Source: Calonectria ilicicola | Taxonomy: Eukaryota > Ascomycota > Sordariomycetes > Hypocreales > Nectriaceae | Length of the DNA: 64,000 nt | Assembly (NCBI GenBank): GCA_020809705.1 | Contig: CP085835.1 | Span: 3,286,001-3,350,000, forward strand | Reading direction: 5' to 3' | Part shown: one piece after another, positions 11,294-22,528 of the stretch | Position numbering within the stretch: position 1 is the first letter of the stretch | Layout: every line of letters starts with the position of its first letter | The notes under the pieces: generated by a model | Databases searched by the model: none | What the model saw: the letters and a program-made list of their open reading frames with translations, nothing else | What the model was told of the DNA's origin: nothing | Position numbers and translations under genes: made by a program

Positions 11294-12292
11294 ATGGTGA
11301 GGATGGCAAGCCAAGACACCACTCGCTCCAAAAAGACCTTTCTTCTTGGACGAGGCGTTCTTTCTTCGGATACTGGGGCTTTCTCTCTACTCCTTGACAC
11401 TGGGTTTGGTTTTCACAGTACAGACAAGGCCAGGTTTAGCCCGCTTCATTTCTTACTTGCCTCGGAGAATCCAAGCAACTTACAGCTACTACTTGACCAA
11501 GACACAAACCTTCTGCATGCCAGGGAAATTCAGTGGCTCGAGCTCCGCATTTTTCAGATCATACCAGATGTATCCCGCTTCTCGTTTCGCTCTCTAGAAA
11601 TCTTCGCGTTCTCAGCCACTACCTTCCTCATAATGAAGAACTCCGAAATGGTTGCGATCCATCGACCCCAATAAAACACAATAAAATCTCATCTACCGCG
11701 TCGCGCGGGTGGGAGGAGCCATCTACAACTTCGTGACCTGCGTCTCGAACTTGAGTAATAATACCATGATCATGGGACTGTTGTACCGGGATTCGAACCT
11801 TTGACCTGAAGGCATTAGATTAGTCGGATGATTGATTAGTTCGGATGCAGCACCAGTCTTGGTGATAAAAGGCCGATGGTCCCAACACCAAGGGGCTCAT
11901 GAATACACTTGAATGCAGTCAATTTTGTCCTGCGTTCCAGGCGTTTGTTTTGGGGTCTCGTCCGATTTACATATCTTTACATCATTTGCGGTCTTTATTT
12001 GATTCACCTGCAACTATAAACCAGCTACTTGTGATATGCGGTTTCCTGGCTCTGGTTTGATTCTCTCTTGTGGTCTTGTTCCTCCCCTTTTCACTATTCT
12101 AGTGATCGCCGCTTCAAATGGAACGCTAGATGCAGTCAAAAACCTCGTCCATAATGAAGCAAGAGTGCCATATGATTTGGGTTTGCTGTTTCTGAATCGT
12201 GCCAGAGCCTCCAGAACGTGTCGAGACATTCTTTACTGGCTTGCAGTCGAGAGACATGTCGAGCAAAACATGATGGATAGTGGCTCATCATA
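11294..12292 (+). pseudogene. Ankyrin-repeat gene relic
   Basis: Two pieces read as ankyrin repeats. The first, at 11294-11674, includes GAFSLLLDTGFGFHS, then FSPLHFLLASENPSN and LQLLLDQDTNLLHAR. The second, at about 12036-12292, includes VIAASNGTLDAVKNLV and DILYWLAVERHVEQN. Between them are stops and about 360 bp with no repeat. No start or domain partner is visible. It may be debris of an ankyrin receptor like the one at 6150-8560, or part of a degenerate multi-exon gene. Confidence 0.5.
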
Positions 12293-12502
12293 AGGTGAGC
12301 ATGATGTAAGGGCAAATTGGTCAAGAGTGGTGAGAATAATGGTGGCTTCAAAATGGGAGTGGCGCAGGTGTCCCCAAGAGACAATGATGGAGTACGAAAG
12401 CAGGAAACAAAACCTGATCTTCAGTCTTCTAGGCCAAACCTCGCCCAAAGGAATCATTGTTGGAACTTCTGTCCGAGAATGTTATGTTCACATCGTTCGT
12501 AG

Positions 12503-13900
12503 CTAGAGAAGTGAAATATATACAGGGAGCTGTTCGATTTGACAACCACCATCACCATCGCCCTTTTCACCCTTCTCCATTTCTAAATGGCCAATTTCAT
12601 CAGCCAAATCTTCGACCGAGTGTGAGTTCGCCGATTTGTCGTCCAGAGCTTCTGCCAAGCGATAGCTGGCAGGCCTTTCCCAGTTCCAAAAATCTTCGTC
12701 CATCTTCACCAACTTTCGTCGGAGCAAATACAAGGGTCTGGTCGTCTCAACCCTCAAGATTTTGCCATCGAGTTGCATAACCGGCTCATGTACCTTTGGT
12801 GGATTGGGCATAGTTGGCCAATCCAGCCATGTATTCAAAGTTTTGAACTCTCTGCGCTTCCGTTCATTGACCCAAAAATCCAAAGCTTGGCGAAATACTT
12901 TGACCTCGTGATCCAACTTCACATCTGGATGTTTTACCCACTCCATACGCAGCAACCCTTCCGCATCCTGTTCGCGAGGTGGAACCAGTCGACGGTGCGT
13001 ATCAAGAGTTATCATTTCGTATAGCGTAAAGACAATTCCCTTCAGATCATCCATGTCGTGAGAATAGTGCTTCGCGATTCGGCTGGAGAAATTGAAGTCG
13101 AAGATTCGGAGGTTGTCCTTCTCGTCGATGATCAGATTTCGAGGTGCAATATCCTGATGCATGATTCCGTATCGATAGTTGAGGTCGTTGACAACAGAGA
13201 GAAGTTGGAGAAACCATTTCAGGCGGAATGGTCGAACAGTGGCGTTTTTATCGTAGAGAGTGCCTCCAGGAATGAATAGTGAGGTGAACCCAACAATTCT
13301 CCCTTTGATGCCGTCTAGTACAACGCTGTCAAAGGGAACAATATGTGGGTGGTCGCGAGGAAGCTGGATCCAATCATTGAGTTCATGCCAGGTTCGAAAC
13401 ATTCCATTACCCAGAAGCCAATACTTGAAGACAACTTTGGTTTTGCCTGGGGAGTCTCGTTTCGCTTGAACTGAGTGTGTTGGTGCTGATTCTTCATACT
13501 CGACCAGATCAACTTGGGGTCCCAGTCGGTCCAGTTCGTTCAGTCGTGAGATGGATATGGTCTTTATCGGGAATATAAAATCCAGGTCACTCATGTAGGG
13601 GCTGTTGACAAGGTGAGTTACATCGTCGGCTGGATCAACAGATGTGGTGATGGGTCCCTCGAGCTCTGAGAAGCGTATTCCAACGACGCCCTCGCCGAGG
13701 TGGTCGACGTGCTTTCGAAGTTGTTCGAGGCAAATCTCTTCGGTCGCTTCAAGCTCTTCATCGGTAACGAGAGGTACTGCTGGGGCATAGGTGACTGAAA
13801 AGAACCGTCGTGTATCGAAGTCAGTAATGTACCAGGTGTAGGGTCCTCCGGTGACCAGGCTCCCCGATGCCGCATATAGTCGTTGTTTTGGGTCGATCAT
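12503..13900 (-). CDS. Protein kinase-like protein
   Basis: Single exon, 465 aa from the ATG at 13900; the frame extends further upstream but only with non-ATG codons. The N-terminal 150 residues are not recognised. A kinase fold follows, with beta-3 lysine in VVFKYW (K159), a possible alpha-C glutamate in WHELNDW (E173), and a catalytic loop HQDIAPRN (248-255) in which HRD is changed to HQD but Asp and Asn remain. The activation segment starts DFN (268-270) instead of DFG, and the following segment has HDMDDLKGIVFTLYEM, like the APE-to-F-helix region. Catalytic residues are mostly kept, so weak activity is possible; a pseudokinase is the alternative. No signal peptide is seen. It belongs to the loosely defined expanded kinase-like families of filamentous fungi. 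The substrate is unknown. Confidence 0.75.
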   Translation of the reverse strand: MIDPKQRLYAASGSLVTGGPYTWYITDFDTRRFFSVTYAPAVPLVTDEELEATEEICLEQLRKHVDHLGEGVVGIRFSELEGPITTSVDPADDVTHLVNSPYMSDLDFIFPIKTISISRLNELDRLGPQVDLVEYEESAPTHSVQAKRDSPGKTKVVFKYWLLGNGMFRTWHELNDWIQLPRDHPHIVPFDSVVLDGIKGRIVGFTSLFIPGGTLYDKNATVRPFRLKWFLQLLSVVNDLNYRYGIMHQDIAPRNLIIDEKDNLRIFDFNFSSRIAKHYSHDMDDLKGIVFTLYEMITLDTHRRLVPPREQDAEGLLRMEWVKHPDVKLDHEVKVFRQALDFWVNERKRREFKTLNTWLDWPTMPNPPKVHEPVMQLDGKILRVETTRPLYLLRRKLVKMDEDFWNWERPASYRLAEALDDKSANSHSVEDLADEIGHLEMEKGEKGDGDGGCQIEQLPVYISLL

Positions 13901-15394
13901 CGCGCTTGTTGTCGACAAAAGTGATGAGAGAAAGAGATGGTTTTGAGTCAAAGGGTGGTGTTGATGTATGTTTGCGATGATTTGTGTCACGTGATCCTCC
14001 CAAGTCGCGCCCCACTTCCCCAGGCCACCAGTACAGGCCACAAGGGTTAGAAGAAGGCTGGCGCTGCAGATGCCATTTTGTACTCGAACCAAAGTGGCAA
14101 AGTAAAACTATGTACTATACTTCATTAATACGACATCACCAAAACCAGGGCATCTTTACAAGACAGTTCGGTGCAGCGCTAACCTTTCTAGCTCTTATGA
14201 CCTGTAGGTGCCAAATCTTTCCAGGAACATGCAAGTGTCTTACGCTCCATGAAGAAGAACTCTCTGCTTCATAATCGCGTAATATGTGAGCTCCGTTATA
14301 TAGTAGCACGGGTAACGCCACGAAAGTCTCAATTCTTGAATTAATTAAATAGAGAACAAAAGGCAGTGAAAGATAATAAACATAGTAAGGATGTAACAGT
14401 TCGTGTTAGGAGGCAGGATCAGGCGTGTCGGTTGGAACAAGTTCACAGCTCGGGATAGATCAATAGGTCAAATACGTCACCTGAAGGTAACCAAGTCGTA
14501 TTGAGGGCTAAGTTGTGCCCTAGATAGCATCAACTCCTAAAAGTCTAATAACGGTTTGATCTCGGGCTCTGTTAGGCTATTAGACGGAGTTACCCCGAGG
14601 AGCGCGGCGCTCCTTGCAAAGAGACACCCCTTAAGTCTATTGGCTTACGCAAGCACAACTTGTCAGATGTAAAATCAGGTATTCCGGCCTTCTGCCGGCG
14701 GCTTCACTGGTCAGATTGGTCTGGGTCGTAACAAAGGGTAATGAAAGGTCCTGAAAGGTTGTAAGACGCAGCAGAAAGTAGTTGGATTCTTCTTGTTCTA
14801 CGTGCTTATTCTTGTAAATTTCAGGTAAGACATCAAAAATCGGGGCTTGGTCAACGAACTTAGGTATGGCCTGTGACTGTGCAAATCACTATGAGGGGCT
14901 GTTACATAATGTCCCACCTCGTACCTACTTCAGCACCAATTGCCCCAGACACAAATTTGCCCGCATCAAAATGTTATGTTAGATCCAGTGGTTTGAAACA
15001 TCAATCAAGGTTCACAAGTTCAGACGTATGGATGTAACGTCAACCCTCTCATTATACTTCAAAAGAAAAGTCAAAGAAAAAAAAAACACAAAGTGGTTCA
15101 TTCTCTTTTTTTTCGATTTACCTAGACACACAAGTCTAGCTATCCAGCAAGGTCATTTCTTTCTCGCTTCATGGTCAAAATGCGTTTGCCTAGATGAGTA
15201 ATGCTCCTCAATGCGTGTTCCCAATTGCCTCAAAGCTTGTTCCTTTATTTAATGCAAGTTATTATCCAGCTCACAGGCTCGAATGCTACCTTGAATACCA
15301 ACCTCATCCTGTACCTTGTCTTAACAACGATTTAGAGCCAGTTCACACAATGTTCACATTTTCTATCTGTACGTTGTTGCACAAGTATACCGAA
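13901..15394. other. Intergenic, no gene recognised
   Basis: About 1.5 kb. It includes the kinase-like gene's promoter and a GC-rich patch near 14590-14640. I see no tRNA cloverleaf, no coding domain and no convincing repeat in it. Confidence 0.4.
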
Positions 15395-15855
15395 CGCTCA
15401 CGTTGCGCCTGATTGTGCCAACCGTAAAGCAGTGAGCCTCATCCCCACCCACCCACCGCCAACACCTCCGACAGCCCTCCGAGGCCCTCTTGGGGGAGCC
15501 TCGCTGCGCGCGAAATTTTCTGACCTTTATACCTCTTACTCTTCCTTTTCCTTTTCCTTTTCCTTTTTTCTTCAGACTTTATAGGGAGACTGGAAATTTC
15601 TCCCTCCGTGAGGGGGCCTGCTCGCGCGCCCACTCCATGTTCGTCACCTTCCAACAAGCAGTTTTGCTTAATTATGTCAAGTCTCCCTTCAACAACGTGG
15701 CTGGCAGCTCGTGCCTTTTGAGGGCCTTAGAGTACCAATAAAAATGGCAAGGACAGTCTGCCTGAGCCACCTTCTATCAAAGTATGCCAAGTCTCCCTTG
15801 AACTATGGCTTCAAGGTCATGGCTTTTCTTCGGCTCTCAGAGGACCAATAACGAG
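15395..15855 (-). repeat. Dispersed repeat, copy B (inverted relative to copy A)
   Basis: Reading the minus strand from about 15855 to 15395 gives the same order as 8996-9358. It begins near TATTGGTCCT, has GAGAAATTTCCAGTCTCCC, an (AAAAGG)n-like purine tract (about 15541-15575 on plus as CTTTTC repeats), GCGAGGCTCCCCCAAGAG and GTGTTGGCGG, and ends near GGCTCACTGCTTTACGGTTGG. This copy is longer because its upstream part contains a diverged tandem duplication of about 70 bp (15672-15743 and 15783-15855, both with AAGTCTCCCTT and ACCAATAA). No protein is encoded. Confidence 0.65.
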
Positions 15856-16497
15856 CGCGATGTGGCCTTGGCCGACCTGACGTCACGGATGGCGCGTGCG
15901 CTTCATGGATCGTGTAACATCGAGGCACGCGACACAATACTCCAGATTTACCAAAAAGTGAGACAAAAGCGGTAAACGGGTGGTTAATGTACATTTTTGC
16001 CATCATATCCCATTTTATAAATAAGGAGGCAGCGCTTGTCAGCGGAGCGTCACTAATAATCGGGATACTACGTTTGTTGACATAAGCGAAGTTATCATGA
16101 GTCAAGATCTGTGGTGTGGGTGGGTGTATGGTTGCAGCAGACTGCATAGACTACCATTATATCTCTCAGATCCTACCTTGGAAAAACATGCTGATAATCT
16201 AAAAATTCTGTAAAGAATTCTTTTCTTCTTCTTTTTAACAATCCACCTTTACTAGATCGCCCTTCTTCCACAAGGCTATTGTTGACAGGAATGGACTACT
16301 GTAGGGTGGCGCGCCTTTCCCGGAAGCCCGTGACACTTCCCCCGGACGCTAAAGCCGTGTCTCGATGCCGTAACTGGTCACGTGTCAACTGCCGCTCCGG
16401 TCTCTCCCGCGATTCCGCCATTCATCTTCTTGGTGCATCCCCCACATGTCGGCCATCATCTCAGTCCCAGTGCTGCGCTGCTGAGCAAGAAGACAAG
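15856..16497. other. Intergenic, promoter of the NRAMP gene
   Basis: About 640 bp. An in-frame upstream ATG at 16291 lies here, but its translation (MDYCRVARLSRK...) does not look like a transporter N-terminus. The rest contains no recognised coding region. Confidence 0.4.
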
Positions 16498-18256
16498 ATG
16501 AGTCGCGTCTCGAGCGAAGACGAGTCTGTTGAGCGCCATGGCCTCGACACGTCGACTTTCCCGCCCTTTCCAGACTCTGCGCCCTCCAGCAGGCGCGGCT
16601 CCAACGTGAGCCATGGACGCGTTGGCCTTGTCCAGGACCTCAAGTCCGTCTTGATCAAGTTCTGCTCATTCATCGGGCCCGGCTTCATGATTGCCGTTTC
16701 CTACAGTACGACTGCCTGACACTGATGATATCTCTCATCTCGCCTGCTAACGCGTTTCTCGCTCTCCCTTTGCGCAGTTGACCCTGGAAACTACTCCACT
16801 GACATCACCGCTGGCGCCTCATACCGCTTCCGCCTGCTGTTCATTGTTCTCATGTCCAACTTCCTGGCTGTTTTCCTCCAAGGTCTTGCCATCAAGCTGG
16901 GTACCGTGAGCGGCCTAAATCTCGCAGAGGCTTGCCGAGAATTTCTGCCCAGATGGCTCAACTACATTCTCTACGCATTCGCTGAGATTGCCATTATTGC
17001 GACAGACGTAGCCGAGGTATGACACCCCGGTTCCAGCCCGTGCAGCAAAGCCCATACTGACGTGAATCCTCGAAAGGTGATTGGTTTTGCAATTGCAATC
17101 AATCTTTTAGTTCCACAGGTTTCTTTAGTCGTTGGATGCGCCATCTCCATCCTCGATGTCATGGTCATTCTCTTCTTCTATCGCCCCGACAAGTCCATGA
17201 AGGGCCTCCGCATGTTTGAGTACTTCATCATGTGCCTTGTTCTCGGCGTAGTTGTTTGCTTCTGCATCCAGCTCTCACTCATTGACATCCCAGTCGGAGA
17301 AGTCTTCAAGGGCTTCCTCCCATCGAGTGCTGTTACTGAGCCGGAAGGGTTAGTGTCCACCGTCCCCACCCGCCGTCGATCCTGCTGACAGACCCAGTCT
17401 TTACCAAGCATGTGGTATCCTTGGTGCAACCGTCATGCCGCACAGTCTTTATTTAGGTTCTGGCATTGTCCAGCCACGTCTGCGAGAGTACGACTCCAAG
17501 CGCGGCCTTGTCGCTCCACCAACCAGTGACGGCGTCGACAAGGCGCAGTATGTCCCATCCCTGGGAGCCATCCGACACTCGCTGAGGGTCTCGATTGCTG
17601 AGCTGGCTATTGCTCTCTTCACCTTTGCCCTCTTTGTGAACTCGGCCATCCTGATTGTCGCTGGCGCTGCCTTGTACAACAATCCCGAAGCCCTCGATGC
17701 AGACATCTTTGGCATTCACAAGCTGCTTTCCGACTCCATTTCGCCAGCTGCAGGCACCATCTTCGCCCTCGCCTTGTTGCTATCTGGAATTTCATCGGGC
17801 GTTGTGTGCACGATCGCCGGCCAGATGGTGAGCGAGGGTGCCTTGAACTGGAAGCTCCGCCCTTGGCTGCGTCGCCTCGTGACTAGAAGCATCAGTATCA
17901 CGCCAAGTGTCATTATCGCCGGCGCTGTTGGTCGTTCTGGATTGAATGCAGCTCTCAACGCTTCGCAGGTCGTTCTCAGCATTGTCCTCCCATTTGTTAC
18001 GGCGCCTCTCATCTACTTCACTTGTCGTGACAAGTTCATGACAGTCTTGTCTGGGCCCAGCCCTTCTTCCGATGGTACCGATGGTGAGGAGACCGATTTT
18101 GCAGAGCAGCAGCCTCTTTTGGCACCCCAGGGCCGGGGTAACCGCATCGTCAAAATGGGCAATTCATGGTACACAACTGCCGTTGCCATTGTAGTTTGGC
18201 TCATCATTGCCATTATGAATGTGGCCAACATTGTGTTGATGGGAAATGGCCAGTGA
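16498..18256 (+). CDS. NRAMP-family divalent metal transporter (Smf type)
   Basis: Four exons: 16498-16705, 16778-17016, 17077-17348 and 17398-18256, 525 aa. All introns are GT..AG and 49-72 bp. The first joint rebuilds the TM1 metal site: SY from exon 1 plus IDPGNYSTD from exon 2 gives the diagnostic DPGN. The TM6 motif MPHSLYLGS (MPH) follows the third joint. Both are metal-coordinating motifs in NRAMP proteins, which use the proton gradient to import Mn2+, Fe2+ and similar ions at the plasma membrane or endomembranes. About 11 hydrophobic segments are visible, with a Ser-rich cytosolic N-terminus and an acidic loop (DGEETDFAEQQPLL, a possible dileucine sorting signal) before the last one. 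I chose the ATG at 16498; 16291 is the in-frame alternative. Confidence 0.95.
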
Positions 18257-18414
18257 GAAATTTTTAATATGAGAACTGCCGGGCGACCGATTTAATGCAC
18301 ATACTAGACTATTTACGAAATGTATTCACACTCATGTTACTTTTCTCTCGCCCGTCTTCGATCTTAGGTGTTGCCCAGCGCCTCGATATTCATTATTTTT
18401 TGTCAATATCCTGT

Positions 18415-19788
18415 TCAAACATTTAGTAACACTGACAGGAACTGTCCTATATTATACCATGCTAGTGGAACATGACTGTCCCGTAGCGCCCAAACTGATA
18501 CTATTAAACTTTGATAATGAGCTCCGTATTGGTCTGAAACAAGGACCAGGGCTGGTATCCGATTATACCAATACTCCCTCAGTTCTTTGCCCTGTAATTC
18601 GAAGCAGGCAGCTATGATGGCAGGCGCAACACCCCTTATGGCCTTTTGAGTCGCTTGCTTTGTCATATTGAGCTGACTCAAGATGGTCATGGCGAGGCAT
18701 TGTGCACTCTCATCATTGTAGCCGAAAGGGTATTTCAAACGGTGAATGATTAGCAGAGTTCCAAGCCGCATAACCTGAGCTTGGCACAACAAGTGAGTCA
18801 CTTCAACGGTACTAAAATTCGACAATAAATCGTCTGGTATGACTGGCTGGTGGTTTCTGACCACCTTCTCAACATCATCCAAAGATTGAAGTAGATTTAA
18901 CCTCTCCTCATAACCAGCGTTGCCAAGCTCGTGGCTAATTTTGCAGAGGTCATAGAGGTAGGGAAGTAACCACCCAAAAAGCCCTACGTACCGGTCAACA
19001 GAAACTTGAGGTGTCGCTGGTTGACGGAATCTTAATGTTGGTATGGATCCATAAAGCAGACTGTCGGCAAGTTCTGTGATGATTATCGACGTGAAGAAGA
19101 TGGACTCCCCATAATCGAGCCCAGCAGGAGATTCATATTCTGGCTTGACTAGGAGAAGAATCTGACGACAAATCGACTGGGTATCATGTACTCGAATCCA
19201 AACACAAAAAGTTAGGATCATGACTCCTAACACGAGACATTCTGCCGCCGAGCGGCCTCCCTGCATCTGGAAATTGCGAAGCTGCTCGAGCGCACAGGTG
19301 GCATGGTGGAAACACTCGCTAGTTTCGACCAAACCCGATTCGTTTTCCACATTGATGGGCCAGGATAATGCGCATGCAAAGTAGGCGTCCTGAATTGTAG
19401 GCCTGGACATCTCAAAGTGTGATATAAGAGTTTCACGGTGGCTTTGAAAGAAGCTTGGCCCGACCAAAAATGTGTTGTACGGGTCGTCGCTCGCGAGAAG
19501 CTTGTAGACCAATGAGAGTTTCTTGATCATGGTATTGTCATTGGAGACCACCGGTTCATGACTAAGCGTTGGGGAGGTGTACTCTGTGACATGATTTGGC
19601 TCGTTAGGTCTAGATTGCCGAGACGAAAGGTGGCTCGGTCTTCGGCCAGCCTTTTTGACTGGCCGAAGACTCTGGCAGTCGATTCCAAGACGAGTGCAAC
19701 GCAGACATCCCGGTAGGTCTTGAGACCGTTTGCAACTGGCTTTTATTGCGTAACACCGATCACACGCGCGCCTAGAGCTGCAGGGCAT
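18415..19788 (-). CDS. Zn2Cys6 fungal transcription factor
   Basis: About 457 aa from the ATG at 19788 (MPCSSRRACDRC). An upstream in-frame ATG at 19917 would add 43 residues of non-conserved sequence. The zinc cluster is C-x2-C-x6-C, then C-x2-C-x6-C, read as CDRCYAIKASC and CLRCTRLGIDC, followed by a basic linker KKAGRRP. This is a GAL4-type DNA-binding head binding CGG-type half sites as a nuclear regulator. The remaining 380 residues are mainly helical without membrane segments, as in the fungal-specific regulatory domains, and no intron is needed. It lies between an NRAMP gene (convergent) and an MFS gene (same strand). It could regulate the MFS/amidase pair, but only proximity supports that. 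Confidence 0.88.
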   Translation of the reverse strand: MPCSSRRACDRCYAIKASCKRSQDLPGCLRCTRLGIDCQSLRPVKKAGRRPSHLSSRQSRPNEPNHVTEYTSPTLSHEPVVSNDNTMIKKLSLVYKLLASDDPYNTFLVGPSFFQSHRETLISHFEMSRPTIQDAYFACALSWPINVENESGLVETSECFHHATCALEQLRNFQMQGGRSAAECLVLGVMILTFCVWIRVHDTQSICRQILLLVKPEYESPAGLDYGESIFFTSIIITELADSLLYGSIPTLRFRQPATPQVSVDRYVGLFGWLLPYLYDLCKISHELGNAGYEERLNLLQSLDDVEKVVRNHQPVIPDDLLSNFSTVEVTHLLCQAQVMRLGTLLIIHRLKYPFGYNDESAQCLAMTILSQLNMTKQATQKAIRGVAPAIIAACFELQGKELREYWYNRIPALVLVSDQYGAHYQSLIVSVWALRDSHVPLAWYNIGQFLSVLLNV

Positions 19789-19917
19789 TGTGGGAGTGGT
19801 GTGGGGATGATACAACTGAGTTTGTATGGGAAGGCAGATGAAGCTGGTGCACGGAAGGATTTCAGGAGCAATGTCAAGTGATTCTGACAGGGCCTGGAGA
19901 TAACGCAGCTCATGCAT

Positions 19918-20306
19918 GATTGGCTAGTGGCATACAGCTTCGTATGAAAAGGCGCTAAGGCCGATTAGCTTCGACTTCCCCGCATTCCTTCTATCCCGTT
20001 ACGTGTTACCGGCAATTCCGTACCTGTTTCCGTTTCAGTTGCATGAAGGCAACTCTGTAAATTCAGTTCGCGTCAAATCAATCATTTCTATGAATTAACC
20101 ACTGTGGGAATCCCGGCGCTTATGCGTGTCTTTTTTTACGAATTGTTCCATTTGTTGGCGTTGCTTTCAGCGGAAAAGAAAACCCGGAAACGATCTAATT
20201 AATACAAGCCTCCTAATTCATAAAATCTCCGGTTCCTACTTAGGCTTTCCTGTCTGCCCAACCTCTTGCTATAAATGCTACTAACGTTTGATTCCGTTAG
20301 TTACAA
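19918..20306. other. Intergenic, no gene recognised
   Basis: About 390 bp between the start of the Zn2Cys6 gene and the 3' end of the MFS gene, both on the minus strand. It should contain the regulator's promoter. No distinct motif is seen. Confidence 0.4.
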
Positions 20307-22185
20307 TCAACTTCTCGTCATCACTTGATGTGAGATTATTGTGTGGAATGACTTCATCGATGCAATCCTCAATCTCTTGCCCCATATCTTTAATGGAATA
20401 GCCAGGGATAATATGACAAATGTGATGCAAACAATAGTAATGTATACATTGCGCACGCCGACCGCATCAAACCACGGGGAAAGACAGAATAGCATTATGA
20501 TGGAGAAGGAATTTCTGCAAAATGTGATTGAAATCAATGCATCCCCAATAATCTGCAAGGCGATTCATGGTTAGCTTTCCTTGTTAGTTCATGAGAGGAA
20601 GGGAACTCGCATCTGAATACGCATCACTCAAGTAAGTCAATGCGGCATCACCAATTATGCCGAAACTAAATCCGTACATACCAAAGCCTATCGCGATAAG
20701 AGGCCATGGTTTTTGCTAAAACAAAATTTATTATCAAGCTGGACAAAGACAAAAAGACCTTGGAAGCCTTACATATGCAATTCCCAGTCCAAACATGAGC
20801 AAGCCGGCTGCTCAAATGAATGATCCAGGAATGGCCAGCCATAGCCGCATCTCGGCTTCGAATATTCCGTTATTGCGTCTTGCAAATCTGATACTTAGCC
20901 AATCGCTCGTCGGACCGCCAATAAAAGTGGCTAGAATCATGCCGATAAAAGGGGCAATGCTAAGCAAACCAATCGAGGATGAATCAAAATTCCAAGGTGG
21001 CATGATCATGTAGAAGGAGAGCGTGCTGACGGTGACGGAGAATAGACAAAGCAAGAATCCGTAAGTGAGAGCAACGTATGCCACTGCAGGTATTCTAAAC
21101 AGTGCATAAATAGGAAGCCAGTAGTGGTGCTTGATGGGTGTGTCCGTCACGGTAACGAGTGCAAGTCGCTGTCGGTATGATTTGAGCGGGATGTAGGGGT
21201 CGACCGAGACTGATTCTCGGTAAACTGGGGCGGTATCAAGTCCCTTGGTATCATAGTTGGGAATGGCCTTTGGAACGCCTATTGGGGTTATTGGTTGGTC
21301 CTCCCCTAGTATGGTAGGGATAAATTTAGTCTCCTCAAAGAGACAGAGGGTAACTATGAAATCGACACCCGTGAAAATGGCTGTAATCCACCACATCCAG
21401 CGCCATCCCAAGTCTTTGACGACATATCCAACAATAACAGGCCCTAGAAATGCCCCGCTGCTTTGCATTAGAAGAAAAGTGCCGTTCATGGTCGCTCGTT
21501 GATGGACAAAAAACAGATCAGTGATAGTCACTTGCGCGACCGTTTCAGAGATGGCGCCACCGATCCCTGTGATGAAAGAGGCCACGTACATCTCCGTTCC
21601 GTGTTGAACCTTGGCAAACCAGATGACTCCAGCGAGTTGGAGGATCAAACTGACAAGATAGATCGGCCGGCGGCTATACCGGTCAATGAGAGGAATAAAC
21701 AGGGCACAGCCGATCGCAAGCCCAACGCAATTACAGGCCGCAAATTGGTTCAAGGTGTCATATGACCAACCGAACTCGGCAATGTAGGCGCCATAAGCTA
21801 CTGTTGTGATGTCGAGGAGGACAAATGTAATGAGCACGTAACAGCAAACAATGCCAAAGTTGACACCCTTTCGAATAGTAGACCAATTCTGAAGACGAAT
21901 AAAATTAGAGATCAGTTATTACACTGAAATGTTCACATAGTCAAAATTCGGCGGTGCTATGCCATGAGTCGGCGTACCAGCGGATCATTTGGGTCATTTG
22001 TAGGAGGTGGATGCAATATGATATTGTCAGAACTATGTTGCCGTAGCACTGGGGTGGTCAGTTTTATCACAGGCGGTTATTTGGTTTAGTTTGTAGGTAT
22101 TTTACATACAGTCTGAAAGTGCCAGTGTGCCAGGTGGGCTGTCGCTTGGGTTGCAGGCGTCGTCGATTGGGATATTGGGAGTCAT
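20307..22185 (-). pseudogene. HOL1-like MFS transporter interrupted by an in-frame TGA
   Basis: Five exons join in frame: 22110-22185, 21978-22048, 20773-21888, 20611-20715 and 20307-20552. The N-terminus has the fungal MFS lead ILHPPPTNDPNDPLNWS, split at an intron. The 12-segment body includes the loop motif DRYSRRPIY, with IKHHYWLPIYALFRIPA in the central loop, resembling HOL1-type amine/polyamine drug:H+ antiporters. Exon 3 carries a TGA (20812-20814) between IPGSFI and AAGLLMFGLG. Downstream coding, splice sites and the natural end are otherwise intact, so this looks like a recent nonsense mutation. The last intron uses a GC..AG pair (GCGAGT at 20605-20610). No GT donor lies near enough upstream to splice out the TGA. 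The truncated product would be 407 aa, lacking the last membrane segments. It is divergent from the amidase. Confidence 0.72.
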
Positions 22186-22528
22186 GGCGACGGCGCACAC
22201 AAAAATGAAGATTTCAACGAAGACTTGTAAACGAGATGCAAGAGAATTTCATGCGAGTTTATTATTTGAAATTTTAGATCATCAATGTTAGCCATAGGAA
22301 AGGTGAATCGTGGATCAAATAAATAGGCGTGTGCCAGTCAAGCTCCATGATGCCAATACATGCAATCCAGATGGTTGGAACTCGGGTGTGCCAATCATCA
22401 TGCAAAGCAGCATATTGGGTTAGTCTGTATAATAGTGCGTTAGTTAGATCACAGGACCAGGGTAATTAATGTTTTATCCTGGTCGATTTGCCAGATTTGG
22501 GCAATCGACTACAACCACCCGCCAAAGC

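Noticed and set aside
11780..11890. TTCGAA-containing tRNA-like T-loop on the minus strand (GGTTCGAATCCCGG)
   Set aside because: The T-stem does not pair properly and no matching acceptor stem, D-arm or anticodon arm could be found.
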